Shown here one piece after another: positions 24,371 through 37,680 of a stretch of DNA of 64,000 nucleotides. The notes under the pieces are model-generated. The model made no database searches. It saw nothing but the letters and a program-made list of their open reading frames with translations, and was not told the origin of the DNA. Source of the DNA: Epiperipatus broadwayi (Eukaryota > Onychophora > Udeonychophora > Euonychophora > Peripatidae); NCBI GenBank assembly GCA_028023455.1, contig JAQFVV010012405.1, forward strand, positions 436,001 to 500,000, read 5' to 3'. The stretch's first letter is position 1. Each line of letters starts with the position of its first letter. The position numbers and the translations under genes were made by a program.

Positions 24371-26340
24371 TTTAATTTCTGATTAATATTTTGAAACTAA
24401 AAAAAAAAGTAAAAGATGACTACTGAATGAAAGACATGCTGTATAACTAGTACCACGTTTAAACTCATCGTGGATGAAGGTTATAAGTCAAAAGTTAATC
24501 TGGATATATGTAGGATAATACTAAATATTATTTATTGATTACTAAAGTTTCAATAGATGACAGCACTGGAGTTAAAACAGACAGAACTTCCTCTTGAATT
24601 GAATAAATTGACTAAATATTATCAGCAAAAAAGATACACATTATGAAATAAACAAAATGATTTTTAAAAAATGATTGTAGTCAAGTCGTGTTCATTATAT
24701 TTGGGCAGACTACTGCTTAGCAAAAAAAAAAAAAAGGTGTAATAAAAACTAATAGAATATTTTTTACTGAAAGACAAATGTATACAGTTCCCAGTATTTT
24801 ATTTAACATTTTAATGACTATATATATTTGAGTGGGTGTACGTTTGAATAAATGTTTTCAAATATAAGTTATTCCCTGTCTCAAAAGTCTCCGGAGTATA
24901 GCATTGTCAAACAAAAATATGAAAGTTCTTAAGTATTTTGACTGAAAACTTAAATTACTTTTCACTTCATTTTTAATTCTAATAACAATAACTCATAGCT
25001 TGAACTTTGTGATCGAATAATTATCATACCGGCATTTCAAGGATATATATATTGTCTATTTATATAAATAAAAACATGTAATCAAAACAGTAACAAAAAC
25101 CAAAGAACAAAGCTTATGACTTCTTTATGTTAGGATTTTCTCTAAAGTGATTGTGACATTTCACAGGCCTTGATTTTATCACAGATTATATTTCTGTAAT
25201 TATAAGTGTCGTTTCAAACCCATCACGTCTAATTTATTGAATAATTATATAAAGATGCAGGTCTTTTAAACCCAAGAGACTATCAAATAAATTAATAAAA
25301 TATTCAGTAATGAGTTGTTTTTTTTTTTTTTTTAAAAAAGATTTAAAATTATAATAAGCTAGTATTAAATGTTTTAATTACAATAATTATCATTTATAGA
25401 TAAGAGTAATAATAGAAAATATATACCAATAGTGTTACACGATTTTGCATTACCTATTTTTATGGTCCAACTATATAGTGAATTGTTATAAATAAATGAA
25501 AGCAGTAAAAGAAGGTAAAGAATAAAAGATATAACCATGAAGCACATCCTATTAATTTGATTGTAAGAATGGCTAGCCATAAAGCGCAAAGATTCTTGGT
25601 TAAATTAAGTAAAAAAAAAACCCACTATTCTGGTTCATAATAAAAGTATTGTTTTATATTTGATATTTAGGTGTTCAAACATCGTTTGATCATTATATTT
25701 TACCATTTTAAATCAATTTTAATATTTTATTCAACTTTATATATGAATATTACGGAATTAGTTTATAATTTCCTGTACTTTAAAAAATGTTATCCTTTGC
25801 TTAAAAATAATACCGAAAAAGTTTTTAGAAGTCATTTCCATGTAGATAGAAAATAAACCAGCATCCAAGACTCATTATTTTGGTTCCATTGACATCTAAA
25901 ATTTATATCTAAACAAAATGACTAATTGGTTTACTTCAATCAAAACTATATGACTGCTCACAGGAGATTTCATTTTAAACTCTGCCTATTAAAAATTAAT
26001 CTTACAATCAGATAATATAATTAATTGATGTTATCAGAAATCAAATTGTAATAATAAATTGAATAAGAAAAACTATGGGAAAAAAAATATTGATAAAAAA
26101 AAATGCTGTGATTGAATTACACATTTTATTTCTATATAAAATATTCTAAGCCTTATGATAATAAGTCTATCTTAAACTTAGATGAATATAGGGCACTTAA
26201 TCATGCTAACATACTATTAATCAATTAATCAAGTGATATCACCAAAATTAAAAAAACAGTACATAACGTTTTATACTACCAAAAGAAAGAACATATCTAT
26301 GTATGTTAATATTAAAGAAATAAGAGTATGTCATTTCAGT
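24371..26340. other. AT-rich intergenic DNA
   Basis: Open frames at 25374-25589 and 25671-25856 are short, hydrophobic by composition only and without motifs. Nothing else recognised. Confidence 0.5.
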
Positions 26341-26353
26341 TATACTAAATAAA

Positions 26354-26524
26354 ACCATCAAACATCACATGATCACCATTTCTTATGCTTGCTCAAGCTG
26401 TTAAAACAGGCAAAACTAGTCTGGGGATATGCACTAGATAGGGATTTTATGCACAAATCTTATTGCATCCATTGATTACTCTGGCTTGCACAGAGTGGCA
26501 CTACTGTATGGAGAGTTTTATCTG
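26354..26524. mobile_element. Repeat family B copy with 14-bp target duplication
   Basis: It contains the outer arm (aaacatcacatgatcacc to aaaacaggcaaaact) joined directly to the right-hand block (agtctggggatatg to ggagagttttatctg). It is flanked by the perfect 14-bp direct repeat ttatactaaataaa (26340-26353 and 26525-26538). A duplication of that length is typical of target-primed retrotransposition and far longer than the 2-9 bp of most cut-and-paste transposons. Confidence 0.75.
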
Positions 26525-26632
26525 TTATACTAAATAAATTTATTATATGTAGATATATCAAAATAAGTTGTTAAAGCTGACTTTGCTCAAAAGATTGATT
26601 TAATAAGATAAATCATATGAAATTGGCCATGA

Positions 26633-26713
26633 TTATCAACACAAAGAATCTTCAATCTGCTGTTGCAACAACTTGACAACAGACAACAGATTGAAAATTC
26701 TTAGTGTTAATAA
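26633..26713. repeat. Hairpin, about 32-bp arms
   Basis: ttatcaacacaaagaatctt...ctgttg (26633-26665) is inverted at 26684-26713 (caacagattgaaaattct...aataa) around an 18-bp loop rich in caac/gac. Outside these arms the similarity stops. Confidence 0.7.
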
Positions 26714-26890
26714 CTGTGAGATTCTTTCATTTAATCAATATAAGATGTTTTGTGTATTTATGGTTTATGAATGTATGTAAATAATTTAATTATAAGAATT
26801 AATACTTCAAAAATGAAATAGAAAAGTTAAATTGAAACTAACTTCAATACATGAGTTAAAGTGGATGAACTAATTTTATATTATTAAAAA

Positions 26891-27374
26891 TATATCAAAC
26901 AATAAATTGTTTAAATTCAGCCAATTTACTAACTATTATCAAACCATTTGAATTACAGTTTTGGTTTTTATATCATTGTTCAAAAACACAATTTTTTAAA
27001 AATAAATGTTACAAATCTTTCTATTGATAAAACTTAAAATTATTACATCAGCTTTAAAATGTAGAAATACATAAATCAACAATATTAATAATTATCAAAA
27101 TACAATAAAATATAAATCCATATATTAATATTCACATAATTGTTCTGGACATTATCTTTGCTATTGAAATCCATATATTATAAATTAATTACATTGTGTG
27201 GATTTATATTCTATTGCATTTTGTTAATTGTTATTGTTGTTATACAAATGTTAGATTTGAGTTTATCAATATGTTTTTCTGAAGAGTTTTACAAAATAAC
27301 AGAAACCTATATTTTAAATGGTTAGACAATATTTATTAAATTAGCTGAATTTAAACAATTTATTGTTTAGTATA
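26891..27374. mobile_element. Long foldback, about 200-bp imperfect arms
   Basis: The outer arms caaacaataaattgtttaaa (26896) and tttaaacaatttattgttta (to 27369) are inverted copies. Similarity continues inward, with acaataaaatataaatcc on the left matching ggatttatattctattgc on the right. The middle is about 60 bp. There is no coding capacity. The terminal sequence itself is nearly palindromic (aataaattgttta). Confidence 0.65.
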
Positions 27375-28234
27375 TGTACTTATTGTAAAATGAGTACAAT
27401 GGAAAGTTTTTGTTTGAAAATTCAACCATAATTTGATATTATTAAAGATTTAAAGGATATTAATTATATTTACAAGATACTTAATAATAATTTAATACAT
27501 TAATAATGATACAATTTAAATGAAGAAGCTTTATATATTTATGTTTGTGTGTTGTTTTAATAATGTTTTTAAAACAGAGGATAAAGCAATTGAACAAAAA
27601 AAATGTTAAGTGTACCTGAGAATATTACAATGCCTTTTATTCTAAGAAATTTACACTTGTCTTTTTAAGTGTTAATAAGAGTACTATCCACTTGAATTAC
27701 AGATTTTACTGACATAAGAATTGCATATAAAAATGTTCACTTATAAATAAATAAAAACATATATACATAAAAAAGTGAACAGAATTGTCTAAATATGTCA
27801 TATCATTCATAGCTGAATAATAATTCAGGTATGGCAATGTGAAATAGGAAAAAAAGCATTAATTAGCCCCAAATTTGCTGAACTTCTTTGTTCAAAGAAA
27901 AATCATTTACAACATATATTCTTTATAGAATAATAAAAAGAAAATTCAAATTTACTGCTTAAACTCCATTTAAAAATATTATTTTATTCATTAGAAGAAA
28001 AGTGATTAGATTCCTTTAACACATCATTCAAACTTGAATAATGGATAAGCTTACCTGTACATATATGCAGGCAAAAAATATTTTACTTTCAATTATTAGC
28101 AGTAAATTAATTTTATATCTTTGTATTACCACTTACAATTGAATAATAATTCAAACTTAACAATATGAATTAAAAAAAGGATATCTTTTTTGCACTAAAT
28201 AAATAATCTAATGACTATTTCTGGGAAGTTAATA

Positions 28235-28330
28235 AGAAGTTTGCACTCTTGAAATGCTACAATTGGAATTGATCTGAGATCCTTATATTCCAAAGTCTGA
28301 CACTCTACCAGTGCACTAAACCATGTAAGT
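28235..28330 (-). mobile_element. tRNA-like SINE (family D), copy 1
   Basis: On the minus strand: tggtttagtgcactggtaga (A box) followed by gtcagactttggaatataag and a decayed B box (agatcaattccaa). It aligns with the 55542 copy across the head (gtttagtgcagtggtagagc). No target duplication found. Confidence 0.6.
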
Positions 28331-29089
28331 CTCTCTTGCATTCATTCGCAACAAAATAAATTTATTAGTAATAAATTTTTAATATTAGATGTATATTATT
28401 TTAAATATTATTGAAAACATGCTTTATAAAAAAAGTGTTTTCAATAATACTATTAACATAAACATGCAGAATTATGTTTCAATAAAAGTTTATATATATA
28501 TCTATATAATTTAATGTTTTCATATATATAAACAAAGAGAATAAATCACACCCTTCCATGCCATATAAAAGTATTCTAGTGAACAAAGGAATCAAGAATA
28601 TAATGAATCCACCTATTCCTGGTACGTCTGATGTTTACAAAAAAAACTTTGTCAATACCATTGGTAATTCAGAATGAAATTGTGCTTACAAATATCATAG
28701 TTTTGAGGAATCTGTTGATTTATTTTTAATTCCTTTGTTCAACAGAGTGTTTTTATTTCAAAGTCTGGGAGGATGATTTACTCTCTTTTTTTTACATATA
28801 TATATATTGAGCTAGGTTTAATTTAATTTTTATATTGTAGCTGTAACAAATCTGAAGTAGCCTAGATTCGTTATACAATAAAGCACCAGAGAGAAAGAAA
28901 AATGAATGTAATAAAAAAAACTCATGTAAACTGATTAATAAATATACAAACTGCCATTTACGTGTGTGCATGTGTTTTAAAAAAATTTAATTCATGCACA
29001 TTATCAAAGATTATTAGTATTATTTGGTAATATATGAAAAACTGAATGATAATAACATTGTAAAGAAAGAAGCAAAAATGCTTTTGATA
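28331..29089. other. AT-rich intergenic DNA
   Basis: No feature recognised. It includes several short TA runs (28490-28500, 28524-28529, 28796-28806). Confidence 0.5.
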
Positions 29090-29450
29090 TATGAGAGAAT
29101 TTTGAATTGCATAGTTTAGAAAAATTTAAAGCATTTCAAACCCAACTTTTTATTATAATAGAAAATTTGATGATGGATTTGAAAATAAGATTAAAATTTT
29201 GGAATTGATATTAGTTTAGAAGTTATAGTTAAAAATTTAAAAGTCAGCAATGAACTTTCCCTTTTTTTGTGTGTTATTAAATGTAAAATAATGAGAGAGA
29301 AAAGGGAAAAACTGTTTTTTTTCCTCTTCTTCTATAAAAAAAATATGAAGTAATGTATATAAAATTTGTATCCATAACATGTTTTGAAGAGAATAAACAG
29401 GGTGTTTTTCAAAAAATATATTCTTGTAATGTTGCAAAGGTTATATAGCT
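29090..29450 (-). repeat. Dispersed repeat family C, copy 2
   Basis: The inverted partner of 19330-19755, with the same block order and about 40 bp deleted. A 66-codon minus-strand frame crosses it but is closed in copy 1, so there is no gene. Because the two copies are 9.5 kb apart and inverted, recombination between them could flip the interval. Confidence 0.7.
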
Positions 29451-29869
29451 CCTAGTTAGTGATGTACATGATGTTTGAAAACCATGTCTGTCTGGCTGTT
29501 TATTTATTCTTTTATTTTTATCTAGTTATTCAATTTTAAAGTTTATATCCAGACTAAAAATGATATAATAAATTTTAATCTAATAAGTAAATTTTAATAA
29601 CCATTAGCATATTTATCTAAAAATGTTGTTGTTAAATGATTTAGTGCAAGAAGTTTGAAACTTGCAAATACTTAATCAAATGAAAGGATGTTGATCTTGT
29701 CTATAATTATCGAATATTAATTTAATTAGTTAGTAACTGATCTTCATTTTTAAAACATTGCTTGAAATTTTCAAAAAAATGTTTAGAAATATACTTTTGA
29801 AAATAAAATAATGAATCATTTTTTTATACTTTTATTATCCATTTTGAAATCATCATCATAATCACTGTC

Positions 29870-30340
29870 TTCTTAATGTTTTGACATAATTCTAACAGAT
29901 ATAATGTCCACATATTTAAAATTATTGCTATCTTATTCAAATTTCTATTTGTTGTTCTCATTACATATTTACCTTTCAAGTTAAATGTTTAGAGAGTTAG
30001 TAACTTCTCTCCCAATGAGAAAGCAGTGTTTCACCATAGTCTGATTTAAGCTTAATTTTTAGTGCCATAAAGAGATTCTTCACAAGAATAATACAATGTT
30101 TTGGTATAACCATTTTTCTAAGAACATTCTATGATTTAGTATGATCAACTGAATTAAATGCCTTTTTGGAATCAAAAAGAACATGTTGACTATTTCATAG
30201 TTTTCAATTATTTCAACAATAATGTTTCTGTGCTTTCAATCTTTTCTAAAACTAGATTGAATGTTTTTTTTAGTAATTGAATTTTTTAAAAATAATCCCA
30301 TCTAATTAATTATCTAATATTAGGTAGAGAGTAACGTAGA
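29870..30340 (-). pseudogene. Decayed LINE reverse transcriptase fragment
   Basis: On the minus strand the frame around 30178-30010 reads VLFDSKKAFNSVDH, followed after a stop by NVLRKMVIPKHCIILVKNL and then DYGETLLSHWERS. These are RT motif A (aspartate in FDSKKAF) and the downstream helix and strand of a non-LTR retrotransposon. Flanking DNA is too mutated to define ends. It is a different family from the RTE LINE at 45-48 kb, whose motif A is VDYEKAFDS. Confidence 0.65.
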
Positions 30341-31535
30341 AAAGCAAAACCAGAAATTAACTATACCATCTCCTTTAGGAATTCTGTCATATAGTAAACT
30401 ATTTACATATATACAAACACAGAATCATATATAACATACACACACAGAAATATATACTAAGTATTATTTTCCATATCATCCACATAGTTGAAATGTAAAC
30501 AGATTTATTAAGATATTTTTATTCGATTCTGTATGATCTCTGACATCAAAAATTGTTCATGTTTGTTAAATAAATAATATCATAGGCTTTTTTTTTTTTT
30601 GACATTTTATTAAAATTGTTTAGTTTATGCTTTTGTAGAGGCCAGTGGCAAAGAATGATTACTATTATTATTATTATGTTTTGAATTGAAAAATTATGCT
30701 TCGTTGATCTTAAAATGCTAGGGAGGTATTAGGTGGACTATTGATGTATGAAATATTCAGATTTGCTTACAGCTATTACTTCACTTCATCACCTTTCTCT
30801 TGATTTGAAACAACTGCATTATAAAAATATAAAAAAAGCGTAATTTTATATGCCACCAGGTTGTGCATCTTTTTTTTCTCCTTTTATATCCCTCTCCCAA
30901 TTTCCCATCCTTCCTTTTATAGTTTTATGTTTGAATTGAGAAGATATTTAAACCTACAGGCAAAAAAAAATTTTTTTTCCACATCGCATCCATCAATTTC
31001 TTCAGTTTATCTGTGATAGTGGCAATGTTCAATAAATGAAACATTGAAGACTACTTGGCACTCATTTGAACAATTGCAGAAGTTTATTTCAGACCAAGAA
31101 TCAGCACAATGAAATAATCAAAGAAATAGCTTTTTTTTTTTTTACTATCTCAAACGTTATCGTTAATAAGATTGAAAAATCAAAGTTTAAAAGTTGTTTA
31201 ATAAGATTGAAAAATCAAAGTTTAAAAGTTGTTAAATTTCATAGGACTTTAATATTGATTTTTATTTTCTAATATTCTTTTCAAATCAATAAATGTGAAA
31301 TAGATGATTGATTAAATAATTTTCTTATTTTGTTTGTAATGCTCTTTATTATGTATATAATAATAAAAGCAGTAATGAATTAAGTTTGGATGTTAATTAG
31401 GCCACAAACCCAGCCAAAAAAAATATATTATTAACTAGTTAAGCAAATTTATTTCATGTCCAATCTTTGAACATATTTAATTGATTAATTATTATTTTAA
31501 TCAAAAAAAGAAAAAAACTTGTTCATTTTGTTTCT
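30341..31535. other. AT-rich intergenic DNA with one tandem duplication
   Basis: The only clear structure is a 35-bp unit (taataagattgaaaaatcaa...) present twice at 31164-31198 and 31199-31233. No gene recognised. Confidence 0.6.
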
Positions 31536-33860
31536 TATCGTATGAAAACTAGCATTGGTAAACAATTGAAAGATGAAACTGCTGTAGGTAAATTTGGTTA
31601 TCGGAATAGAAATGAGAGAGATTTGTGGAGTTTACCGAAAAAGAAAAACTATATTATTATTATTATTACAATTTTGAAAAAAATGTTAAAACAAAATAGT
31701 CATGGACACATCCAATATTTTGACTAATAGAAAATACATATTTCAAGATTGTAGTATTTTTAATACATCCAACACAGGGAGTGATCATCTATTAGTGGGA
31801 TGTAACATACATGTTAATATAAAACTAGAGTGACAAAAATTATTAAAAAAACAATATTCACAGTTGATATTCCCAAGAAAAGTGTTAGAATGAATTTAAA
31901 TTTGCGTTTTCAAATATTAGCAGATTTTGAATGTGATTCAGATTTGAATAAAATCCATAGGAATATAACTGATACACTTTTAAAAACTACCACAAAGATA
32001 GCTTGTAAAAAAAAAATAGCAATTGACCAATAAAATTTCTACTGAGACTAGAGAATTTATGAAGAAAGAATATTAAAACATAAAAATGATGCATTAAGAA
32101 TGATAAACTATCTCCAATTTTATAAAATGGTGTGAAAAAGAATTGATAATGATATAAGAAAGTATAATTGTGGATGAGCAAGGAAATCTATAGAAGAGAA
32201 TAAAAGCCTCAAGAGTGTAAAACAACATTCTGGTATTGTTAAGAAACATATCTGCAATAAAAAAAGATGGAACTATTACTAAAAAGAGAGATGACATCAT
32301 GAAATGTGTAGAAGAGTTCTATCAAAAATTGTATAGTTATAAAGAACATATACATCCTCCAACTATAATATCTTCTGAATTGCCCAGAATTTTAAATGAA
32401 GAAGTGAGACATGCAATTAAATCTATGAAAAAGGGAAAAGCTCCAGGTAATGATGGAATTAAAAATTGCTATCTTAAAAGAAACAAGTGAAGAAATAGAG
32501 AAAAAAATGACAAAGTTATATACCAAATGTCTAAGTGATAAAGATGTACCAGGTGATTGGAAGAATGCAATATTAATATTGATATTTTAAAAAGGTGATA
32601 AAAATACCTATTTATCCTTTATCAGTTTTGTACAAAATTTTTACCAGAATAATTACAACTCATCTAAAGAGAACTTTGGATTTCAACCAATCCAAAGAAC
32701 AAACTGTATTTTAAAGTGATTTTAGTACACTGGATCATATCCAAGTATTGAGAGAAGTTATAGAAAGGACAAATGAATAAGAGTTGCTGTCATGCTTTGG
32801 ATTTGTAGATTGTGAAAAAGCATTTGATTCTATAAGCCTTTCTTCAGTGATTAAAGTATTGGATCATTAAGGTATAGACCCAGGTTATTATCATATTCTA
32901 AAGAATATTTATAAAAATGCAACAGCAAGTATTAGATTATGTAATGATGCTAAAAAGATTAACATTGAGAAAGTTGTAAAACAGGGTAACTCCATATCTC
33001 CAAAACATTTTACAGCAGTACTGCATGATGTATTTTGTGGTTTAAAATGGGAAATTAAAGGAATAAAAATAAATGGAGATTATTCAAGTCATTTAGAGTT
33101 TTCAGATAATGTAGTTGTTTTACACATAATGCTTCAGAGCAGTAGGAAATGCTGCAAGGATTATCAGATCAAAATAAGAAAGTAGGATGGAAAGCAAACA
33201 TTGAAATGGTTAAAATAATGTTCAGTGGATTTTTTCAAAAGATATAAATTAAGATTGATAATGAAGTTTACAACTAGAAATAGCTTGGTCAGATAGTACT
33301 ACAATGGATGCAAACATAATGGATGGAATTAATCATAGAATTAAACTTGGTTGGACTGTCTCTGATAGAAATAACTTAATATTAAAAGGAAATATGCCTA
33401 TGCATTTGAAAAGTAAAGTTTTTAATAAATATGTTTTACTTATGGATCTGAGAATTGGATAATTAACCTAAAAGAGAAATACAGAAACTTCAGACCCCTC
33501 AATGAAGTATTAAGAGATGCATGTTAGGAGCAAGAAGAAGAGATTGAAAATAAAATACATGGGTAAGAGAAGAAGCATGTGTTACTGGCATCATTAAAAT
33601 AATTAAAACTGAAGTGGAGTTGGGCTGGACATATTGCTAGAAGAGATGGTAATACATTGACAGTCGAAGTCTTAAATTGGATTCCAAGAGATAGTAAAAA
33701 ATTAGAAAAAGACCATGTGGGATGAATGGATTAAATAAGGAAGTGTTCAGGTATGCCATGGAGAAGAGAGGCTAGAGATTGGAGAAGATGGATAGAAACT
33801 TGGAGAGACCATCCTGCAGTAGTTTGATAATAGTTGACAATGATGATGATGATGATTAAC
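31536..33860 (+). pseudogene. Decayed, 5'-truncated RTE LINE copy
   Basis: Plus-strand relative of the 45-48 kb LINE. It starts inside the endonuclease (IGKQLKDETAVGKFGYRNRN, near 31550). It continues through KKGKAPGNDGI (32430-32460), DCEKAFDSI (about 32808-32835, motif A), and LEFSDNVVV in place of the FADD motif near 33098, then the WAGHIARRD block near 33625-33650. It ends with a short GAT repeat tail at about 33857. Stops and frameshifts are numerous, and the catalytic DD has become DN. The 5' truncation and GAT tail fit target-primed insertion of an RTE element. Confidence 0.85.
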
Positions 33861-35951
33861 ACTTTTAATGCAAAAATTTGACCTTGTATGTCACATATAA
33901 ATTTTACTACTTTTCATTTTAATTTAGAGTTATTTTACTTTTTTTAAAAAAATAAATAAATTGGAATTTATTATGGAATTTTAAGTTCAAAACTCATATT
34001 TTATCCCTGGTAAGATGCTTTTAATATTGTTTCATAATAATAAAGCTAGTGATGCTATGTCAATATGATGCTGTAATATTTATTTAGTGTATGGATTTTT
34101 TTGATAGCTTAACAATTAGCAAAACATCACAATGGAATCTGTATCGATTCCACCCAGGAGATAGAATTGCCAGAAACTTTATTAATTTCTTTCATTTTGT
34201 CACTGTAAACCATAGATTTGACAGTCATTAATTTTGTAGTTCATAGCTTATGCTTTCCCTCTTTTACATAGATCAGTGGCTAATAAATTCATTTTTGAGC
34301 AGTTGAGTGCAATGACTGTGGTATGTCCTACATCTGTTGATGAGACTCTAGTTGCATTTAGGAAGATCAAATCCAAATTCTTTACTTGTACAATTTTTGG
34401 TTTAACTTTTCCCATGTTTAGTTTACAGTCTTGTAAATATCTACTAATTAGTTAATCACCCTTCATGAAAAACATATTTTCAGATTAATTTTAAATCGTA
34501 ATATTAAATATTAATACTTTTAACAAGCAGCAATGTGAATCTTAATACTAATATAACATATGTTTGCAATATAATTATATAGTTTGTTAATAGGAGATTC
34601 TAAGAGAGAATCCCCAAAAACCCAGAATCATTCTCTGATATGTAAATGTGTTGTAGTGTGTGCTTCCAACCCTAAATGTCTCTTGCAAGATCCCATATAA
34701 GGAGAAATCACAGTGCAGTGCATTACATCAGTTTACTGATCAGCATTATTGAATAAAATCATAGTTCCACATAATGAAAAAAATTTTAAGTGTGTCTCGG
34801 GGAAATCAAGATATTCTGGGGAAAACACAATTTTGCCAATAATTTAGTGAAAGAATTAAATTTCTCCACTTCCTAAAAAAAAAGCATGACTAGTAAAATC
34901 CAATGTCAAGACAATGCTGTTTTTTTTTAATTATGCAAATGGCATTTCTCACTCAGAATTCACTTGTAATAGTCAAACATATCATGTACAAGTGCAGTAA
35001 AATGAAAATGTTCCAATTTGTGGCAAAGGGGGGCGGGGACTGCAAGCTTTACTATGACGATGAATCATCACACAAAGCCTTGAGTGTGATCATTTTTTTA
35101 ATCAAAAACAAGATTAACTATCAGCCATATTAATGTAGTCTCACTCCATGTGACATTATTTTCCACCTCAAAATAAAAGTTTTGCGACCTTTGAAACCTT
35201 AAAAAAAAATGTCAGAGGCATTAAAAGGTATCATTTTCCAAGAGTTTTAGATCTGCTTTGAAAAATAGAAAAGCATTTACACCAGTGCGTTGCATCAAAT
35301 AGACAGTATTTTAAAGGCGATTTAATTTATAACATTTAAAAATAAATACACAATTTTTTATTATAAAATTCCGTTGTTTTTTTTTTGTGAGTGCCCCTTA
35401 TATAATAAGTGTTTCATTTATAAATATTTTACATATAAAGAAAATTGAAATCATGTAAAATGAATATTTTGAAAATTTTTAAAAAACTATTCATTTGAAA
35501 TTTATCAATATTTTCATTCAAATTTGCAATATAAAGAGAGAGATTTTTAAATGGAATTTGTTTCAAAGAAATAATAAGTAAGCTTGATTTTGGCTTATGT
35601 TTTAATGAATGATGATTTTAATGTTTTTGAAAATCTATAGTAGTAATAATAAAAAATAGGTAAAGAAATGTATGTAATGGTTTGTTTGATATAGGTATAA
35701 ACACTGATTTGTTTAGAATTGATGCCAAGGTTTTAATTTAATGCAAAATATAATACAAGTTAGTGAAATTATATAAAATGAAATCGTGGTAATTTTTATT
35801 TATTGCTACTGCTGTTATTTGGAGATTGTTAATTATAGAATTAATAAATATAACTGGAAATTTATGATAATATTTTTTTTATGAGCAGTCCTTTTCATTC
35901 TTCTACAAAGTTATCTATTGTTAGCTTGAGAAATTAAATCGATATCAGTTG
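33861..35951. other. AT-rich intergenic DNA
   Basis: Somewhat less AT-rich between 34600 and 35300. A 76-codon frame at 34903-35133 has no recognisable domain and no partner copy in the window. No termini of a transposon were found. Confidence 0.5.
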
Positions 35952-36165
35952 GGATAAATACGCAAAACTCTCCTTACAGTAGTGGCACTCACTGCAAGCC
36001 AGAGTAATCAATGGCTGCAAAAAGGCTTGTACATAAAATCCTTATCTAGTGCTTACTCATCCGATATTCCCAGACTAGTTTCTAGTTTGTTGCTTTCGTC
36101 AGTGAGGGGCCTTGGATCTGAGAGCACTGCATCTAGTCTTAGGATCTAATGCAACCCTCCAGCAG
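35952..36165 (-). repeat. Repeat family B, truncated copy
   Basis: gcaaaactctccttacagta, gccagagtaatcaatgg, aaggcttgtacataaaatc, gtgcttactcatccgatatt, ttggatctgagagcactgc and atgcaaccctccagcag follow the family order on the minus strand. One end is truncated at the aaaactctcc block, close to where the 148-332 and 26354-26524 copies also end. That position may therefore be a real terminus or a preferred stop point. Confidence 0.7.
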
Positions 36166-37499
36166 ATATACAATATAGAAATAGATGATTATGCTTTAAA
36201 TGTTTTTATATTTTTAATACTAATAGTCACTATCTCCCCCTTCCCAATTAGCTTTATGCATATTGAATTGCTTTTATTTATAAATGAGTTAGTATGCTAT
36301 ATGATTGGAGCATAATAGTTGATGTTAGGAAATACTAGCATGTTAAGTAAATATTTGCGTGTAAAGAAATGTAGGTTTTTGGGAGGGAATTAATGATTTT
36401 TTCTATTGAATCTAAAAGCTGATTTGAATTATTAATCTCATGTCATTATAATTTTTACTTAAAAGTAAAACCTCGAAAACTCTTAGAGATGCTTTAGAAT
36501 TAGATTCTTTTTTTTTCTTTAAGAATGCACCAAGTAGATAACTTTTTTTTTATTGAAAATTAAAGAAGAATTAACAGAGAATTCTTCAAGAATTAAAAAA
36601 GAAATGGAAGAAACATTTTAGATGGAAGGGAAGCAACTATATCATCCATATATATATATTCTGACCTTGCCCTCGTGCATCTTCACTTCCAGATAATATA
36701 TGGTATAAAATAAAATAGGTTCTAGCTCAGTTAATAGTTAATAAATAAAATATTCAACATTAAAATTAAAATGTTTCACTAGCTCAAATTTAAAATACGA
36801 ATAAGGTTCAATTTATAAAATAAATTAAATAAATATTTAATATTTTCATGAGACTTGAAGTGAAAATACAGGTGACAAGATAGATTACATTGAGCCAATA
36901 TCCTACAGGATACTACCTCAATGGCATAAGAACACTATCCCCCCTTATTACTATTTCAAATAACAAATTTATAGTATTCTTACGACTTTAATAACTTCTA
37001 CTCACTAATATTAAACTAATAATTAAATTTTAATCTTCTATTTAATAATCTAGCTCAATAAAATAATCTCAGGTTCATAAAGTTTATTCTAAGTTAATTA
37101 AAAAATATGGTAGTAAAATATGAGAAGGGATTTTATGTCATAATCTACTACACTGAAACTAATAATAATAAATAACAGTAATAATATTCTTCATTGTTTA
37201 ACTAATTCTGTATATCTTTTCTTTTTACTATAATTTTATTACCATAATAAAATAATATAATATGATCTTATATCTTCATGTAATAATATAATAAATACGT
37301 GGTAGCATTTTAATAATCTGATAAACAAAATATGTGTGGCAACTGATAGCATATAATTTAACATAATATTGTGATAACTGATTTATGACCAATAAAATAA
37401 TGTAAGATTATGATTATTTAATTATAATGAATACCAATAAAATATTTAAAATTCTTAAAATAATTCTCTATTTATCTTTTGTGCAAAATTATATATTTG
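36166..37499. other. AT-rich intergenic DNA
   Basis: Very AT-rich, dominated by aat/ata motifs. No gene or repeat partner recognised. Confidence 0.5.
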
Positions 37500-37519
37500 T
37501 TTCGATTATTATGCATTTA

Positions 37520-37680
37520 TCGTGATTTCATGCAGCGATGTGGAGAAATAAATAACTCGGACACAAAATTTTTGAAATAACAAAATTTAACAAAGTTTAT
37601 TACTAACAATAAATAAATAAACAATTTATTTACACTATTTACAGTGGATATCCTTAACTTTTTTACTTTACAGTTTGATC
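37520..37680 (-). repeat. Possible LTR 3' region (uncertain)
   Basis: On the minus strand the sequence reads taataaactttgttaaat followed by gtgtccgagttatttattt and ctccaca. This resembles the polyadenylation region and 3' end (CA) of some Gypsy-type LTRs. No second copy, primer-binding site or gag/pol frame was found nearby, so this is a weak call and may be chance. Confidence 0.2.

Noticed and set aside
34600-35300. Gene or transposon suggested by lower AT content
   Set aside because: The 76-codon frame has no family resemblance and neither termini nor splice signals could be found.
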